From assembly GCA_015068445.1 (NCBI GenBank), contig SVKN01000007.1, positions 1-50,197 of the forward strand: DNA of 50,197 bases, given 5' to 3'. The notes beneath the pieces were generated by a model that was given only the letters and a program-made list of their open reading frames with translations, made no database searches and was not told the origin of the DNA. How positions within the stretch are numbered: the first letter of the stretch is position 1; each line of letters starts with the position of its first letter. Position numbers and translations under genes: made by a program. The DNA comes from Oscillospiraceae bacterium (lineage in GTDB: Bacteria; Bacillota; Clostridia; Oscillospirales; Butyricicoccaceae). Positions 23,980-31,335 of the stretch are shown here, in pieces.

Positions 23980-24014
23980 GATGGTTTCCTCCGTCAGTCT
24001 CTATGATACAACAT

Positions 24015-24042
24015 ATTATAGCAAACACGGGCGAAAAGGCAA
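24015..24042 (-). promoter_or_regulatory. Promoter of the DUF1292 gene
   Basis: Minus strand TTGCCT, 16-bp spacer, perfect TATAAT; divergent from the infC promoter with 35 bp between the two -35 boxes. Confidence 0.65.
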
Positions 24043-24076
24043 CTCGTTTTTGGCGCTTTTCCGAAAAAAATACCGG

Positions 24077-24105
24077 TTGACAGCCGCCGCGGGCGATGCT
24101 ATAAT
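24077..24105 (+). promoter_or_regulatory. Promoter of infC-rpmI-rplT
   Basis: Consensus TTGACA (24077-24082), 17-bp spacer, consensus TATAAT (24100-24105), as expected for a strong translation operon. Confidence 0.9.
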
Positions 24106-24111
24106 AGCAAA

Positions 24112-24250
24112 GCGAAAAGAAAGCAGGATCATACCATCCTCACCTCCATGAAAAAGAAGAGGTCAACATCGATGCGGCGTCGGGGCATGCCCCGGCATCT
24201 CTCCATGTGTGCAAAGGACGGTATCATCTGCCGTCCTTTTTCAATTTTTT
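24112..24250 (+). promoter_or_regulatory. infC operon leader with attenuator hairpin
   Basis: A leader of about 150 nt precedes IF3. It contains CGGGGCATGCCCCG (24180-24193) and a terminator-like hairpin AAAGGACGG (24213-24221)/CCGTCCTTT (24231-24239) followed by TTTTTCAATTTTTT. Position and shape match the L20-controlled transcription-attenuation leaders of Firmicutes infC operons. I could not identify the L20 binding site itself. Confidence 0.7.
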
Positions 24251-24265
24251 GGGAGGTGTTTCAGC

Positions 24266-24784
24266 ATTAGCGCGCAAGAGCATCAAATCAACGAAGAGAT
24301 CACCGATAAGGAAGTGCGTCTCATCGACTCCGACGGAGCGCAGCTCGGTATCGTCACAGTGCAGCACGCCATGGAGGTGGCGGCCCAGCGCGGACTCGAT
24401 CTGGTGAAGATCGCGCCGAAGGCCGAACCCCCCGTCTGCCGTGTGATGGATTACGGCAAGTTCCGCTTCGAGCAGGCCAAGAAGGAAAAAGAGGCCCGGA
24501 AAAATCAGAAGGTCGTCGAGATCAAGGAAGTCCGTCTGTCGGCCAAGATCGACGTTCACGACTTTGAGACCAAGGTCAGGGCGGCGCAGAAGTTCCTTGC
24601 CGGCGGCGACAAGGTCAAGGCCTCCATCCGCTTCCGCGGCAGGGAGATGGCCCACACCAATATCGGTCTTGAAGTCATGACCCGCTTCGGCGAGGCGCTC
24701 ACCGGCTACGGCACGGTGGAGAAGGCCCCCAAGCTGGAGGGCCGTCAGATGCTGATGTTCCTGGCCCCTGAAAAGAAAAAGTAA
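24266..24784 (+). CDS. infC: Translation initiation factor IF-3
   Basis: IF3 binds the 30S subunit, keeps it free of 50S and proofreads start codons. I place the start at ATT 24266, nine bases after GGGAGG, giving a 172-residue protein beginning (M)SAQEHQINEEITDKEVRLID. There is no ATG, GTG or TTG with a site at this point, and IF3 genes classically use AUU so that IF3 represses its own translation. The N-domain, the linker with RVMDYGKFRFEQ and Lys-rich helix, and the C-domain with GDKVKASIRFRGREM are complete. It is followed by rpmI and rplT. Confidence 0.95.
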   Translation: MSAQEHQINEEITDKEVRLIDSDGAQLGIVTVQHAMEVAAQRGLDLVKIAPKAEPPVCRVMDYGKFRFEQAKKEKEARKNQKVVEIKEVRLSAKIDVHDFETKVRAAQKFLAGGDKVKASIRFRGREMAHTNIGLEVMTRFGEALTGYGTVEKAPKLEGRQMLMFLAPEKKK

Positions 24785-24811
24785 GCCCCCAAACAGAGAG
24801 GAGAAAAAGTC

Positions 24812-25012
24812 ATGCCCAAAATAAAGACTCACAGCGGCGCGAAGAAAAGATTCACGGTCACAAAGAGCGGCCTGATCAAGCGCGGCAGCGCCAAGAGGCG
24901 TCACGATATCAAGGGTTGCAAGTCCAAGCAGAAGATGCGTCATCTGCGCAAGGCGATGTTCGTCGACGAGACCGTCGCCCCTCAGATCAAGCGCCTGATC
25001 CCCTACAAATAA
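24812..25012 (+). CDS. rpmI: 50S ribosomal protein L35
   Basis: A 66-residue basic protein that begins MPKIKTHSGAKKRF and ends RLIPYK, the standard L35 sequence and length. It starts 27 bases after infC with AGAGGAG upstream. Part of the infC-rpmI-rplT operon. Confidence 0.98.
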   Translation: MPKIKTHSGAKKRFTVTKSGLIKRGSAKRRHDIKGCKSKQKMRHLRKAMFVDETVAPQIKRLIPYK

Positions 25013-25043
25013 TCAACCCCGATAACGAAAGGAAAGGTCAATA

Positions 25044-25397
25044 ATGGCAAGAATTAAGGGCGCGCTGATGACGCGCAAGAGAAGGAAAAAGATCATTAAG
25101 CTGGCCAAGGGTTATTGGGGCACCAAGAAGAGCCACTATAAGATGGCCAACCAGCAGGTCATGAAGTCCGGCAACTATGCTTACGTCGGCCGCAAGCAGA
25201 AGAAGCGCGACTTCCGCAAGCTGTGGATCACCCGTATCTCGGCTGCCTGCAAGCAGAACGATATCAACTACTCCAAGTTCATGAACGGCCTGAAGAGAGC
25301 CGGCGTCGATCTGAACCGCAAGATGCTGTCCGAGATCGCCATCGCCGACAAGGAGGGCTTCTCCGCTCTGGTCGCCAAGGCCAAGGCCGCTCTCTAA
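25044..25397 (+). CDS. rplT: 50S ribosomal protein L20
   Basis: A 117-residue 23S rRNA-binding assembly protein and the usual repressor of this operon through the leader. It has the typical Arg/Lys-rich N-terminal helix ([22 protein letters not shown]) and the C-terminal globular domain ([21 protein letters not shown]). AAAGGAAAGG precedes the ATG, and a terminator follows. Confidence 0.98.
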   Translation: MARIKGALMTRKRRKKIIKLAKGYWGTKKSHYKMANQQVMKSGNYAYVGRKQKKRDFRKLWITRISAACKQNDINYSKFMNGLKRAGVDLNRKMLSEIAIADKEGFSALVAKAKAAL

Positions 25398-25407
25398 AAA
25401 CGTCCGC

Positions 25408-25436
25408 AAGCGCCGCGTCCCTGCGGCGCTTTTCTT
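25408..25436 (+). terminator. Terminator of the infC operon
   Basis: AAGCGCCGC-GTCCCT-GCGGCGCTT followed by TTTCTT. Confidence 0.85.
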
Positions 25437-25455
25437 ATCAATTTCGGAGGAAGCT

Positions 25456-25668
25456 ATGGAAGATCCCAAGAAAGTCATCCGCATCATGACCGTGCTGACG
25501 ATCCTCTGCGCGGTGTGCGCCGCCTACACGGGCGTCAACATGCTGGCCACGGCCTCGTGGCTGAACATCCTCAACTGTCTGGCCTCCGCCGTCTGCGCCT
25601 TCATCGCCATGCTGCAGCTGCTGATGGTCAAGCAGGCGTACCGGGACAGCGACGACGAGGACAAATAG
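25456..25668 (+). CDS. Small two-helix membrane protein, unknown
   Basis: 70 residues: a short charged N-terminus, two hydrophobic helices (about 9-30 and 36-57) and an acidic tail (RDSDDEDK). The ATG has GGAGG at a good distance. It is followed 50 bp later by the SHOCT protein on the same strand, so the two may be co-transcribed from terminator read-through of the rplT operon. I do not recognise the family. Confidence 0.7.
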   Translation: MEDPKKVIRIMTVLTILCAVCAAYTGVNMLATASWLNILNCLASAVCAFIAMLQLLMVKQAYRDSDDEDK

Positions 25669-25720
25669 CGGAACCATCCGGCCTTTTTTGCAGTCAAAGG
25701 GATAAAAAGGAGGTCTCGCC

Positions 25721-26062
25721 ATGAAACGCCGCGTCAAGCTCAGGCCCTCCCGCGCCTCGTCGATCCTGGGGCTGTGCATGGGGGCGCTGATGTGCGTCAT
25801 CGGTCTGTTCTTCGCCGTGCCCACCTTCGGCCTCGTCGGCATCCTGTGGACGGTCATGGCCGCCTGCATCACGGCCTACGCCGCCATGCCCCTCTTCCGC
25901 GAGGACGGCTCCGACGGCCGCACCGTGATCATCGAGGATGAGGACGACCCCGCCGGGGACGCCGAGCAGCGCCTGCGCTCCCTGCAGGACCTGCTGGACA
26001 AGGGCCTCATCACCCGAGAGGAGTACGACAAAAAACGCAGGGACGTCATCGATAAGCTGTAG
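25721..26062 (+). CDS. SHOCT-domain small membrane protein
   Basis: 113 residues with two membrane helices (about 15-35 and 38-58), an acidic linker and a C-terminal SHOCT domain of about 30 residues (RLRSLQDLLDKGLITREEYDKK). SHOCT is a short helical domain found at the ends of many membrane proteins and thought to mediate oligomerisation. AAAGGAGG precedes the ATG. The structured repeat element starts seven bases after the stop. Confidence 0.8.
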   Translation: MKRRVKLRPSRASSILGLCMGALMCVIGLFFAVPTFGLVGILWTVMAACITAYAAMPLFREDGSDGRTVIIEDEDDPAGDAEQRLRSLQDLLDKGLITREEYDKKRRDVIDKL

Positions 26063-26068
26063 ATAGCC

Positions 26069-26246
26069 TGTCGCAAATCAGGATTTGCGACAAGGAAGGG
26101 CCCGCCGGATCAAGGTCATGATCCGGCTCGGGCCGGTCTGCTGCAGCGCACGCCTTAACAGGCGCACGTTTGCAGACCGGAAGGTGTGATTTCGTCGGCG
26201 CATGTCCGCCGAAATCACAGATACATTACCGCTCGCGGTGCGAGCG
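26069..26246 (+). repeat. Five-hairpin structured repeat element, copy A
   Basis: H1 26069-26092 (TGTCGCAAATC-AG-GATTTGCGACA), H2 26098-26134 (CCGGATCA/TGATCCGG inside GGCCCG/CGGGCC), H3 26133-26180 (CCGGTCTGC/GCAGACCGG, internal loop TGCAGCGCA...CACGTTT, apical CGCCT/AGGCG), H4 26186-26218 (12 bp with one mismatch, loop CGCATGT), H5 26230-26246 (CGCTCGC-GGT-GCGAGCG). Order and loop sequences match copy C; stem sequences differ with compensating changes. Confidence 0.8.
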
Positions 26247-26289
26247 TAAAGCTGATCGGCCAACAAACGTCTCGTATACTGACTCTATT

Positions 26290-26315
26290 GGAGCCGCCTG
26301 GACAGGCGGCTCTAT
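26290..26315 (+). terminator. Terminator-like hairpin before the shikimate operon
   Basis: GAGCCGCCTG-GA-CAGGCGGCTC followed by TATTT. It could end transcription from upstream or from the repeat element; its T tail is short. Confidence 0.5.
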
Positions 26316-26321
26316 TTACAC

Positions 26322-26350
26322 TTGCTTTTATATCGATTTTCAAATAAAAT
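26322..26350 (+). promoter_or_regulatory. Promoter of the shikimate operon
   Basis: TTGCTT, 17-bp spacer, TAAAAT, with a very short leader to the aroQ start at 26371. Confidence 0.6.
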
Positions 26351-26370
26351 GGACTCAAGAGGTGATCGAC

Positions 26371-26655
26371 ATGAACGAGCTGGAAGAGGCCCGTCAGGAT
26401 ATCAACGAGATCGACGAGAAAATGGCCGAGCTGTTCGTCCGCCGCATGGAGGCGTCGGCCCGGGTGTTGAGCTATAAACGCGAGAACGGCATGCCCATCT
26501 TCGACCCCGAGCGCGAGGGTCAGGTGATCGAAGCCGGCCTGCGCCGCATCGAAAACGGCGCATACAAGGAGTATTACCGCCGGTTCATCACGCTGCTGAT
26601 GGACATCTCCAAGGACTACCAGCGCACGCTGCTGGAGGAGCATCGGGACATATGA
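26371..26655 (+). CDS. Chorismate mutase, AroQ class
   Basis: A 94-residue all-helical enzyme that converts chorismate to prephenate on the way to Phe and Tyr. Typical residues are visible: the early Arg of ARQDINEID, the RR pair in helix 1, K in SYKRENG, IFDPERE and the Q of SKDYQ. The start follows AGAGGTGA. The TATGA overlap with aroC shows translational coupling. It is first in the operon although its reaction comes after those of the next genes. Confidence 0.92.
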   Translation: MNELEEARQDINEIDEKMAELFVRRMEASARVLSYKRENGMPIFDPEREGQVIEAGLRRIENGAYKEYYRRFITLLMDISKDYQRTLLEEHRDI

Positions 26656-27752
26656 ACTTCACCTGCGGACGCAATCTGCGCCTGACGCTGTTCGGCGAGT
26701 CCCACGGCGCGCTGGTGGGCGTGACGGCCGACGGCCTGCCTGCGGGCATCCCCGTGGATGAGAGTCGGATGCAGGCGTGGCTCGACCTGCGCCGCGCCTA
26801 CGGCGACCTGTCCACCGCCCGGCGGGAGGAGGACGTCCCCCGCGTCGTCACAGGCGTTTTCGAGGGCAGGACCGACGGGGGTCCGCTGACGATCCTCATC
26901 GACAACAAGGCCCAGCGCAGCGGCGATTACCCCGAACGCGTCTTCCGCCCCTCCCACGCGGACTACACCGCCTGCGCGAAGCTGGGCGGCTATAACGACT
27001 ACCGCGGCGGCGGCAGCTTTTCGGGCCGCATGACCGCGCCCCTCGCGGCCCTCGGCGGCCTGCTGAGCGCCTGCCTGGAATCGTCCGGCGTCACCGTGGG
27101 CACCCATATCTCCCAGTGCGGCGACGTCCGGGACGAGGATTTCAGCGAGGAACTGACCGAGCTTGCGCAGCAGGTGCGCGATATGGCCGGCAAGCGCTTC
27201 GCCGTGCTGAACGAGGAGCGCGGCGAGGAGATGCAGGCGCTGATCCGGGAAGCGCGGGAGGACGGCGACTCTGTGGGCGGCGTGCTGGAAACGGCCGTCT
27301 GCGGTCTTCCGGCCGGCGTCGGCGCGCCGTATTTCGATTCGCTGGAGGGCGTTCTCAGCCGCCTTCTGTTCTCGATCCCCGGGGTCAAGGGCGTGGAGTT
27401 CGGCCTGGGCTTCGGCTTCGGCTACCTGCGCGGCAGCGAGGTCAACGACATGCTGACGAGCGAGGACGGCAAGGTGCTGACGAAGAGCAATTTCTCCGGC
27501 GGGATCAACGGCGGCATCAGCAACGGCATGCCGGTCGTCTTCCGCACGGCCTTCCGCCCCACGCCGTCCATTTCAAAAAAGCAGCAGACCGTGGACCCGC
27601 AGACGCTGGAGGAAAAGGAGCTGGAGCTCCGGGGCCGCCACGACCCCGCCATCTTCCACCGCGCCCGCGTGGTGGTGGACGCCATGACGGTCATCGGTCT
27701 GTTCGATCTGATGCTGGAAAGGGACCGCGACGTATGGACCGGGAGCCTGTAA
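26652..27752 (+). CDS. aroC: Chorismate synthase
   Basis: Converts 5-enolpyruvylshikimate-3-phosphate to chorismate with reduced FMN. The 366-residue protein has the family signatures GESHG near residue 15, RPSHADYT followed by GGGSFSGR, and C-terminal RHDPAI. Length is normal. It overlaps aroQ by four bases and aroK by nineteen. Confidence 0.97.
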   Translation: MNFTCGRNLRLTLFGESHGALVGVTADGLPAGIPVDESRMQAWLDLRRAYGDLSTARREEDVPRVVTGVFEGRTDGGPLTILIDNKAQRSGDYPERVFRPSHADYTACAKLGGYNDYRGGGSFSGRMTAPLAALGGLLSACLESSGVTVGTHISQCGDVRDEDFSEELTELAQQVRDMAGKRFAVLNEERGEEMQALIREAREDGDSVGGVLETAVCGLPAGVGAPYFDSLEGVLSRLLFSIPGVKGVEFGLGFGFGYLRGSEVNDMLTSEDGKVLTKSNFSGGINGGISNGMPVVFRTAFRPTPSISKKQQTVDPQTLEEKELELRGRHDPAIFHRARVVVDAMTVIGLFDLMLERDRDVWTGSL

Positions 27753-28234
27753 ACCTGCTGTTCATCGGCATGCCCTCGGCGGGCAAAACGACGGTCGGCG
27801 CGCTGGTGGCTGACCTGCTGGGGCTGCCGTTTTACGATTTTGACCGCGTGATCGAAGCGAACACGGGCCGCACCGTCCCGGAGATCTTCCACGAGGACGG
27901 CGAGAGCGCCTTCCGCGCCCTGGAGCACGAAACGGCGCTGGCCCTGGCCGAAAAGCGCGGCGTGGTGCTGTCCCCCGGCGGCGGGATCGTGGAGAACGCC
28001 GTGGCCATGGCGGCCCTGCGGGAACACGCCGTCACCTGCCGCCTGCTGCGGGACCCGGCGCTGATCGACGTCACGGGCCGCCCGCTGCTGCAGCGGCCCG
28101 GCGCCGTGGAGCGCCTGTTGGCGCGCCGCGGGCCGCTTTACGACAAATACGCCGATTTCACCGTGGAAAACAACGACGCGCCCGGCGACTGCGCCCGGCG
28201 CGTCATCAAGCGATTCGAGGAGCTGACAAAATGA
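27734..28234 (+). CDS. aroK: Shikimate kinase
   Basis: Phosphorylates shikimate with ATP. The 166-residue protein shows the P-loop GMPSAGKTT (12-20), the DFD shikimate-binding segment, GGG in SPGGGIV and the lid arginines in GRPLLQRPG and RR.PLY. The start ATG lies inside the aroC 3' end, and the stop overlaps the aroA start (ATGA), so it is embedded in a coupled operon. Confidence 0.95.
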   Translation: MDREPVNLLFIGMPSAGKTTVGALVADLLGLPFYDFDRVIEANTGRTVPEIFHEDGESAFRALEHETALALAEKRGVVLSPGGGIVENAVAMAALREHAVTCRLLRDPALIDVTGRPLLQRPGAVERLLARRGPLYDKYADFTVENNDAPGDCARRVIKRFEELTK

Positions 28235-29409
28235 TCGCCGTCATCCAGCCCTCCCGCCCCGTCGGTCCGGTGCGGCCGCCCTGCTCCAAGAGCCAGGCCC
28301 ATCGGGCCCTTTTTTGCGCTTACGCGGCAGGGGGCGGGCAGGCTTCCCTGCCCGATGAGTCCGCGGACCTCCGGGCGACGAAGCGCGTCATCGACGCGCT
28401 GGAAACAGGATCGGGCGGCGCCGACTGCGGCGCTTCGGGCTCGACCCTGCGCTTTGCGCTGCCCTTCGCGCTGATGACGGGGCGTCCCTTCACCTTCACG
28501 GGGGAGGAGCGGCTGTTCGAGCGCCCCATGGACGTCTACGAGCGCCTCTGCGCCCGTCACGGCTGGCAGTACGACCCGGCCCCCGGGCATCTGACGGTCT
28601 GCGGGACCATGGGCGCGGGGCAGTACGACCTGGGCGACTGCGCGTCCTCCCAGTTCCTCACCGGCATGATGCTGGCGCTGGGGAGTTTGCCGGAGCGCTC
28701 GACGATCCGCTTCGACGCGCTGCCCTCCGCGCCGTATATCGGGCTGACGGCCCACGTGATGGCGCGCTTCGGCTGCCGTCCGTCGCTGCGCGAGCGCAGC
28801 GTCACCGTGGGCGGCGGCTATACGCCCGCCGCTTTCACCCCCGAGGGCGACTGGTCCCAGGCCGCCGTCTGGGCGGCCATGGGCGCGCTGGGCGGCGACG
28901 TGACGCTGGAAAACATGAACGACGACAGCCTGCAGGGCGACCGGATCATCGTGCTCCGTCTTAAGCAGATGGGCGCAGACGTGGACCGTCACCGCTTTCG
29001 CGGCGGCGTGCTGCGCGCGCTTGACTTCGACTGTACGGACTGTCCCGATCTGGCCCCTGTCGCCGCTGCCGTCGCCTGCTTCTGCGAGGGCGAGACGCGC
29101 ATCCTCAACGCGGGACGTCTGCGCGTCAAGGAGTCCGACCGCGCCCACGCCCTCGTCACGATCATCAACGACCTGGGCGGCGCGGCGCAGGACTGCGGCG
29201 ACTGTCTGCTGATCCGCCCGATACGGCCGACGGGCGGGGAGACGCGGAGCTTCGGCGACCACCGCATTGCCATGGCGGCCGCGCTGATCGGCTGCTTTGC
29301 CGCGGGTCCCGTGACGCTTCGCGGCGCGGAGGCCGTCGAAAAATCCTACCCGGCCTTCTGGGACCATCTGAGCTCGCTGGGCGTGAGGGTGACGCTGCAT
29401 GAAGACTGA
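28231..29409 (+). CDS. aroA: EPSP synthase (3-phosphoshikimate 1-carboxyvinyltransferase)
   Basis: Transfers enolpyruvate from PEP to shikimate-3-phosphate. At 392 residues it is shorter than the usual 425-440. Substrate residues are recognisable: PPCSKSQAHRAL, DCGASGSTLRF, SQFLTGMMLAL, KESDRAHAL and GDHRIAMA. The segment equivalent to E. coli NAGTAMRP reads ASGSTLRF, keeping the glycine but changing the threonine and proline positions tied to glyphosate sensitivity. It overlaps aroK by four bases and the following gene by eleven. Confidence 0.94.
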   Translation: MIAVIQPSRPVGPVRPPCSKSQAHRALFCAYAAGGGQASLPDESADLRATKRVIDALETGSGGADCGASGSTLRFALPFALMTGRPFTFTGEERLFERPMDVYERLCARHGWQYDPAPGHLTVCGTMGAGQYDLGDCASSQFLTGMMLALGSLPERSTIRFDALPSAPYIGLTAHVMARFGCRPSLRERSVTVGGGYTPAAFTPEGDWSQAAVWAAMGALGGDVTLENMNDDSLQGDRIIVLRLKQMGADVDRHRFRGGVLRALDFDCTDCPDLAPVAAAVACFCEGETRILNAGRLRVKESDRAHALVTIINDLGGAAQDCGDCLLIRPIRPTGGETRSFGDHRIAMAAALIGCFAAGPVTLRGAEAVEKSYPAFWDHLSSLGVRVTLHED

Positions 29410-30415
29410 AAGACCGTCGCTGTTCTCGCGCATCCTGTCGCTTCTGGCGGGGATCGCCATCCTGCTGACGCTCTGGGGCGGCTGGCTGTACCTGCGCTAT
29501 TCGCAGGTCCCCCGGGGCGAGCTGCAGCTCCACTTTCTCGACGTGGGAGAGGCCGACTGCGCGCTTGTCAAAAGCGGGGAGCACTATATGCTCATCGACG
29601 CCGGGGACGCCCAGGACGGGCGGCGCATCGTCACGTATCTCCGGCGACACGGCGTCAGGCGTCTGGACGTGTTCGTCGCCACTCACCCTCACGCCGACCA
29701 CATCGGCGGCGCCGCCTACGTGCTGGATCACGTGGCCGCGGATCGCGTCTATCTCTCGCCCTGGGTCAACAACACCGACGTCTATTACGACATGATGGAC
29801 AAGCTGGACGAGTGCGGGATCGAGTACCTCGTCCCGCGCACCGGCGAGAGCTTCGCCCTGGGCCGCGCCGCCGTCACCTTCGTCGGCAACGGCGACAACG
29901 AGGACTCCGCCAACAACGCTTCCCTCGTCCTGCGCGTCGATTTCGGCGACGATTCCGCTTTGTTCACCGGCGACATCGAGTGGGGCGCGGAGCAGGATCT
30001 GGTGGACGACGGCGCGCATCTCGAAGCCGACCTCCTCAAGGTGCCGCACCACGGCAGCGAGAGCAGCTCGTCTCAGGTCTTCCTGGACTGCGTCACGCCG
30101 GAGATCGCCGTGATCTCCGTGGGCGCGGACAACCCCTACGGCCACCCGTCCCCGGGCACGCTGAGCCGCCTGGACTGCTGGGTCTGCCGCACCGACCAGC
30201 TGGGCAATATCGTCTATGACTCCGACGGCAGCGGCCTGACCTTCGTGGACGAGGACGCTCTCTATCCCCACGTCTATATCGCCAACACCCGCACCGGCGT
30301 CTACCATCGCCTGGACTGCGACGCCCTCCCCAAATGGCGCAGCGCCAGGGTCTACTTCCACAAAAAACAGGTGGAGGAAGCCGGCTTCCGCGCCTGCGGG
30401 AGATGCTATCCATAA
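29399..30415 (+). CDS. ComEC-like metallo-beta-lactamase-fold protein with C-terminal Cys-rich domain
   Basis: A 338-residue protein with one N-terminal membrane anchor (about 10-33) and a ComEC/Rec2-type MBL domain (THPHADHIGG at 95-104, D.G.....L..GD with FTGDIEWG, and VPHHGS). Unlike ComEC it has no DNA-channel membrane domain. The last 45 residues form a small domain with H303, C307, C333 and C336 (VYHRLDC...ACGRC), similar to zinc-binding tails of secreted nucleases. It starts within aroA and is the last gene of the operon; a link to aromatic synthesis is not evident. Confidence 0.85.
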   Translation: MKTERPSLFSRILSLLAGIAILLTLWGGWLYLRYSQVPRGELQLHFLDVGEADCALVKSGEHYMLIDAGDAQDGRRIVTYLRRHGVRRLDVFVATHPHADHIGGAAYVLDHVAADRVYLSPWVNNTDVYYDMMDKLDECGIEYLVPRTGESFALGRAAVTFVGNGDNEDSANNASLVLRVDFGDDSALFTGDIEWGAEQDLVDDGAHLEADLLKVPHHGSESSSSQVFLDCVTPEIAVISVGADNPYGHPSPGTLSRLDCWVCRTDQLGNIVYDSDGSGLTFVDEDALYPHVYIANTRTGVYHRLDCDALPKWRSARVYFHKKQVEEAGFRACGRCYP

Positions 30416-30417
30416 TG

Positions 30418-30452
30418 AAAAACGGCGTGACCGCTTCGGTCACGCCGTCGTT
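30418..30452. terminator. Bidirectional terminator
   Basis: ACGGCGTGACC/GGTCACGCCGT, 11-bp stem, loop GCTTC, between convergent genes; the plus-strand T tail is weak. Confidence 0.7.
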
Positions 30453-31316
30453 CTATCGTTCTTTGATCTCCACCTGCGAATGTCCGGCGTCGTCCTCGTA
30501 GACGATGACGGTGTAGCGGTACTCCTTGTCGCCGTCGCGGATTGTGAAGTCGGCGTCGCCGAAGGCGGCGGCGCGGATGCGGACCATGCTGTCCGGCCCG
30601 GTGCGCTCCACGGAGACGGCGATGGTCCCCTCGCCGCCTTCGACGACCTCGGCGTTTTCCGTCAGCACGGGGTCGTCCGGCAGGAACATGGCTGTGTCGA
30701 AGTTCACCGCCGGGCGCAGCAGCAGGACGGCCGCCGCGGCGCAGATCGACAAAGCCAGGCCCGTCAGACGCTGGGCGGGCGTTTTCGTGAACACCAGCAG
30801 ATACGCCACAACCTGCCCCAGGCAGAACAGCGTCGTGACGATCAGCCGCGGGAAGCGCTGCGCCCCCTCTGCGCACGTGTACGCCAGCAGGCAGAGGATC
30901 GGCGAGAGGATCAGCAGGCTCAGCCAGTTCCGCTTTTTGATATACCAGCCGATATACGCCGCCGGGAAGGTCAGCAGCGTTGCGATGAACCAGTATTTGT
31001 AATAGCCGAACAGCCCCCAGCCCTGCCAGGAAAAGGGCACCTGCAGCAGGTAGATCAGCGGCTGGCTGACGAGGAAGAAGACGAAGGTCTTCATGGCCGA
31101 CTCCAGCGGGCTTTTGCAGTTCGACATGATGAGGATGGCCAGAAAGACCCACGCCTCCAGATAGACGCCCATGCGCTGGAAAGACGTGTTCTTGAAGACG
31201 GGGACGATGAGGAACACCGCCGTGAGGGCGGCGGACAGCACAGCCAGCAGCAGCACGGCGGGCCAGCCCATGTTCAGCCCGCCGTACAGCTTGCCGACGG
31301 TGCGTTTTTTATTCAT
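30453..31316 (-). CDS. Polytopic membrane protein of unknown function
   Basis: 287 residues with about seven hydrophobic helices in the first 215 positions and a C-terminal domain of about 70 residues rich in beta-type segments (TIAVSVERTGPDSMVRIRA, then EYRYTVIVYEDD), probably outside the cell. There is no recognisable motif. It lies upstream of the shared terminator and just downstream of the isochorismatase gene on the same strand, separated by 19 bases, so the two probably form an operon. Confidence 0.7.
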   Translation of the reverse strand: MNKKRTVGKLYGGLNMGWPAVLLLAVLSAALTAVFLIVPVFKNTSFQRMGVYLEAWVFLAILIMSNCKSPLESAMKTFVFFLVSQPLIYLLQVPFSWQGWGLFGYYKYWFIATLLTFPAAYIGWYIKKRNWLSLLILSPILCLLAYTCAEGAQRFPRLIVTTLFCLGQVVAYLLVFTKTPAQRLTGLALSICAAAAVLLLRPAVNFDTAMFLPDDPVLTENAEVVEGGEGTIAVSVERTGPDSMVRIRAAAFGDADFTIRDGDKEYRYTVIVYEDDAGHSQVEIKER

Positions 31317-31335
31317 TGCGATCGCCTCGTTTCGT

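Noticed and set aside
24148..24270. Leader peptide gene before infC
   Set aside because: The frame is complete and basic, but no ribosome site precedes its ATG; kept only as a finding about the overlap, not as a gene.
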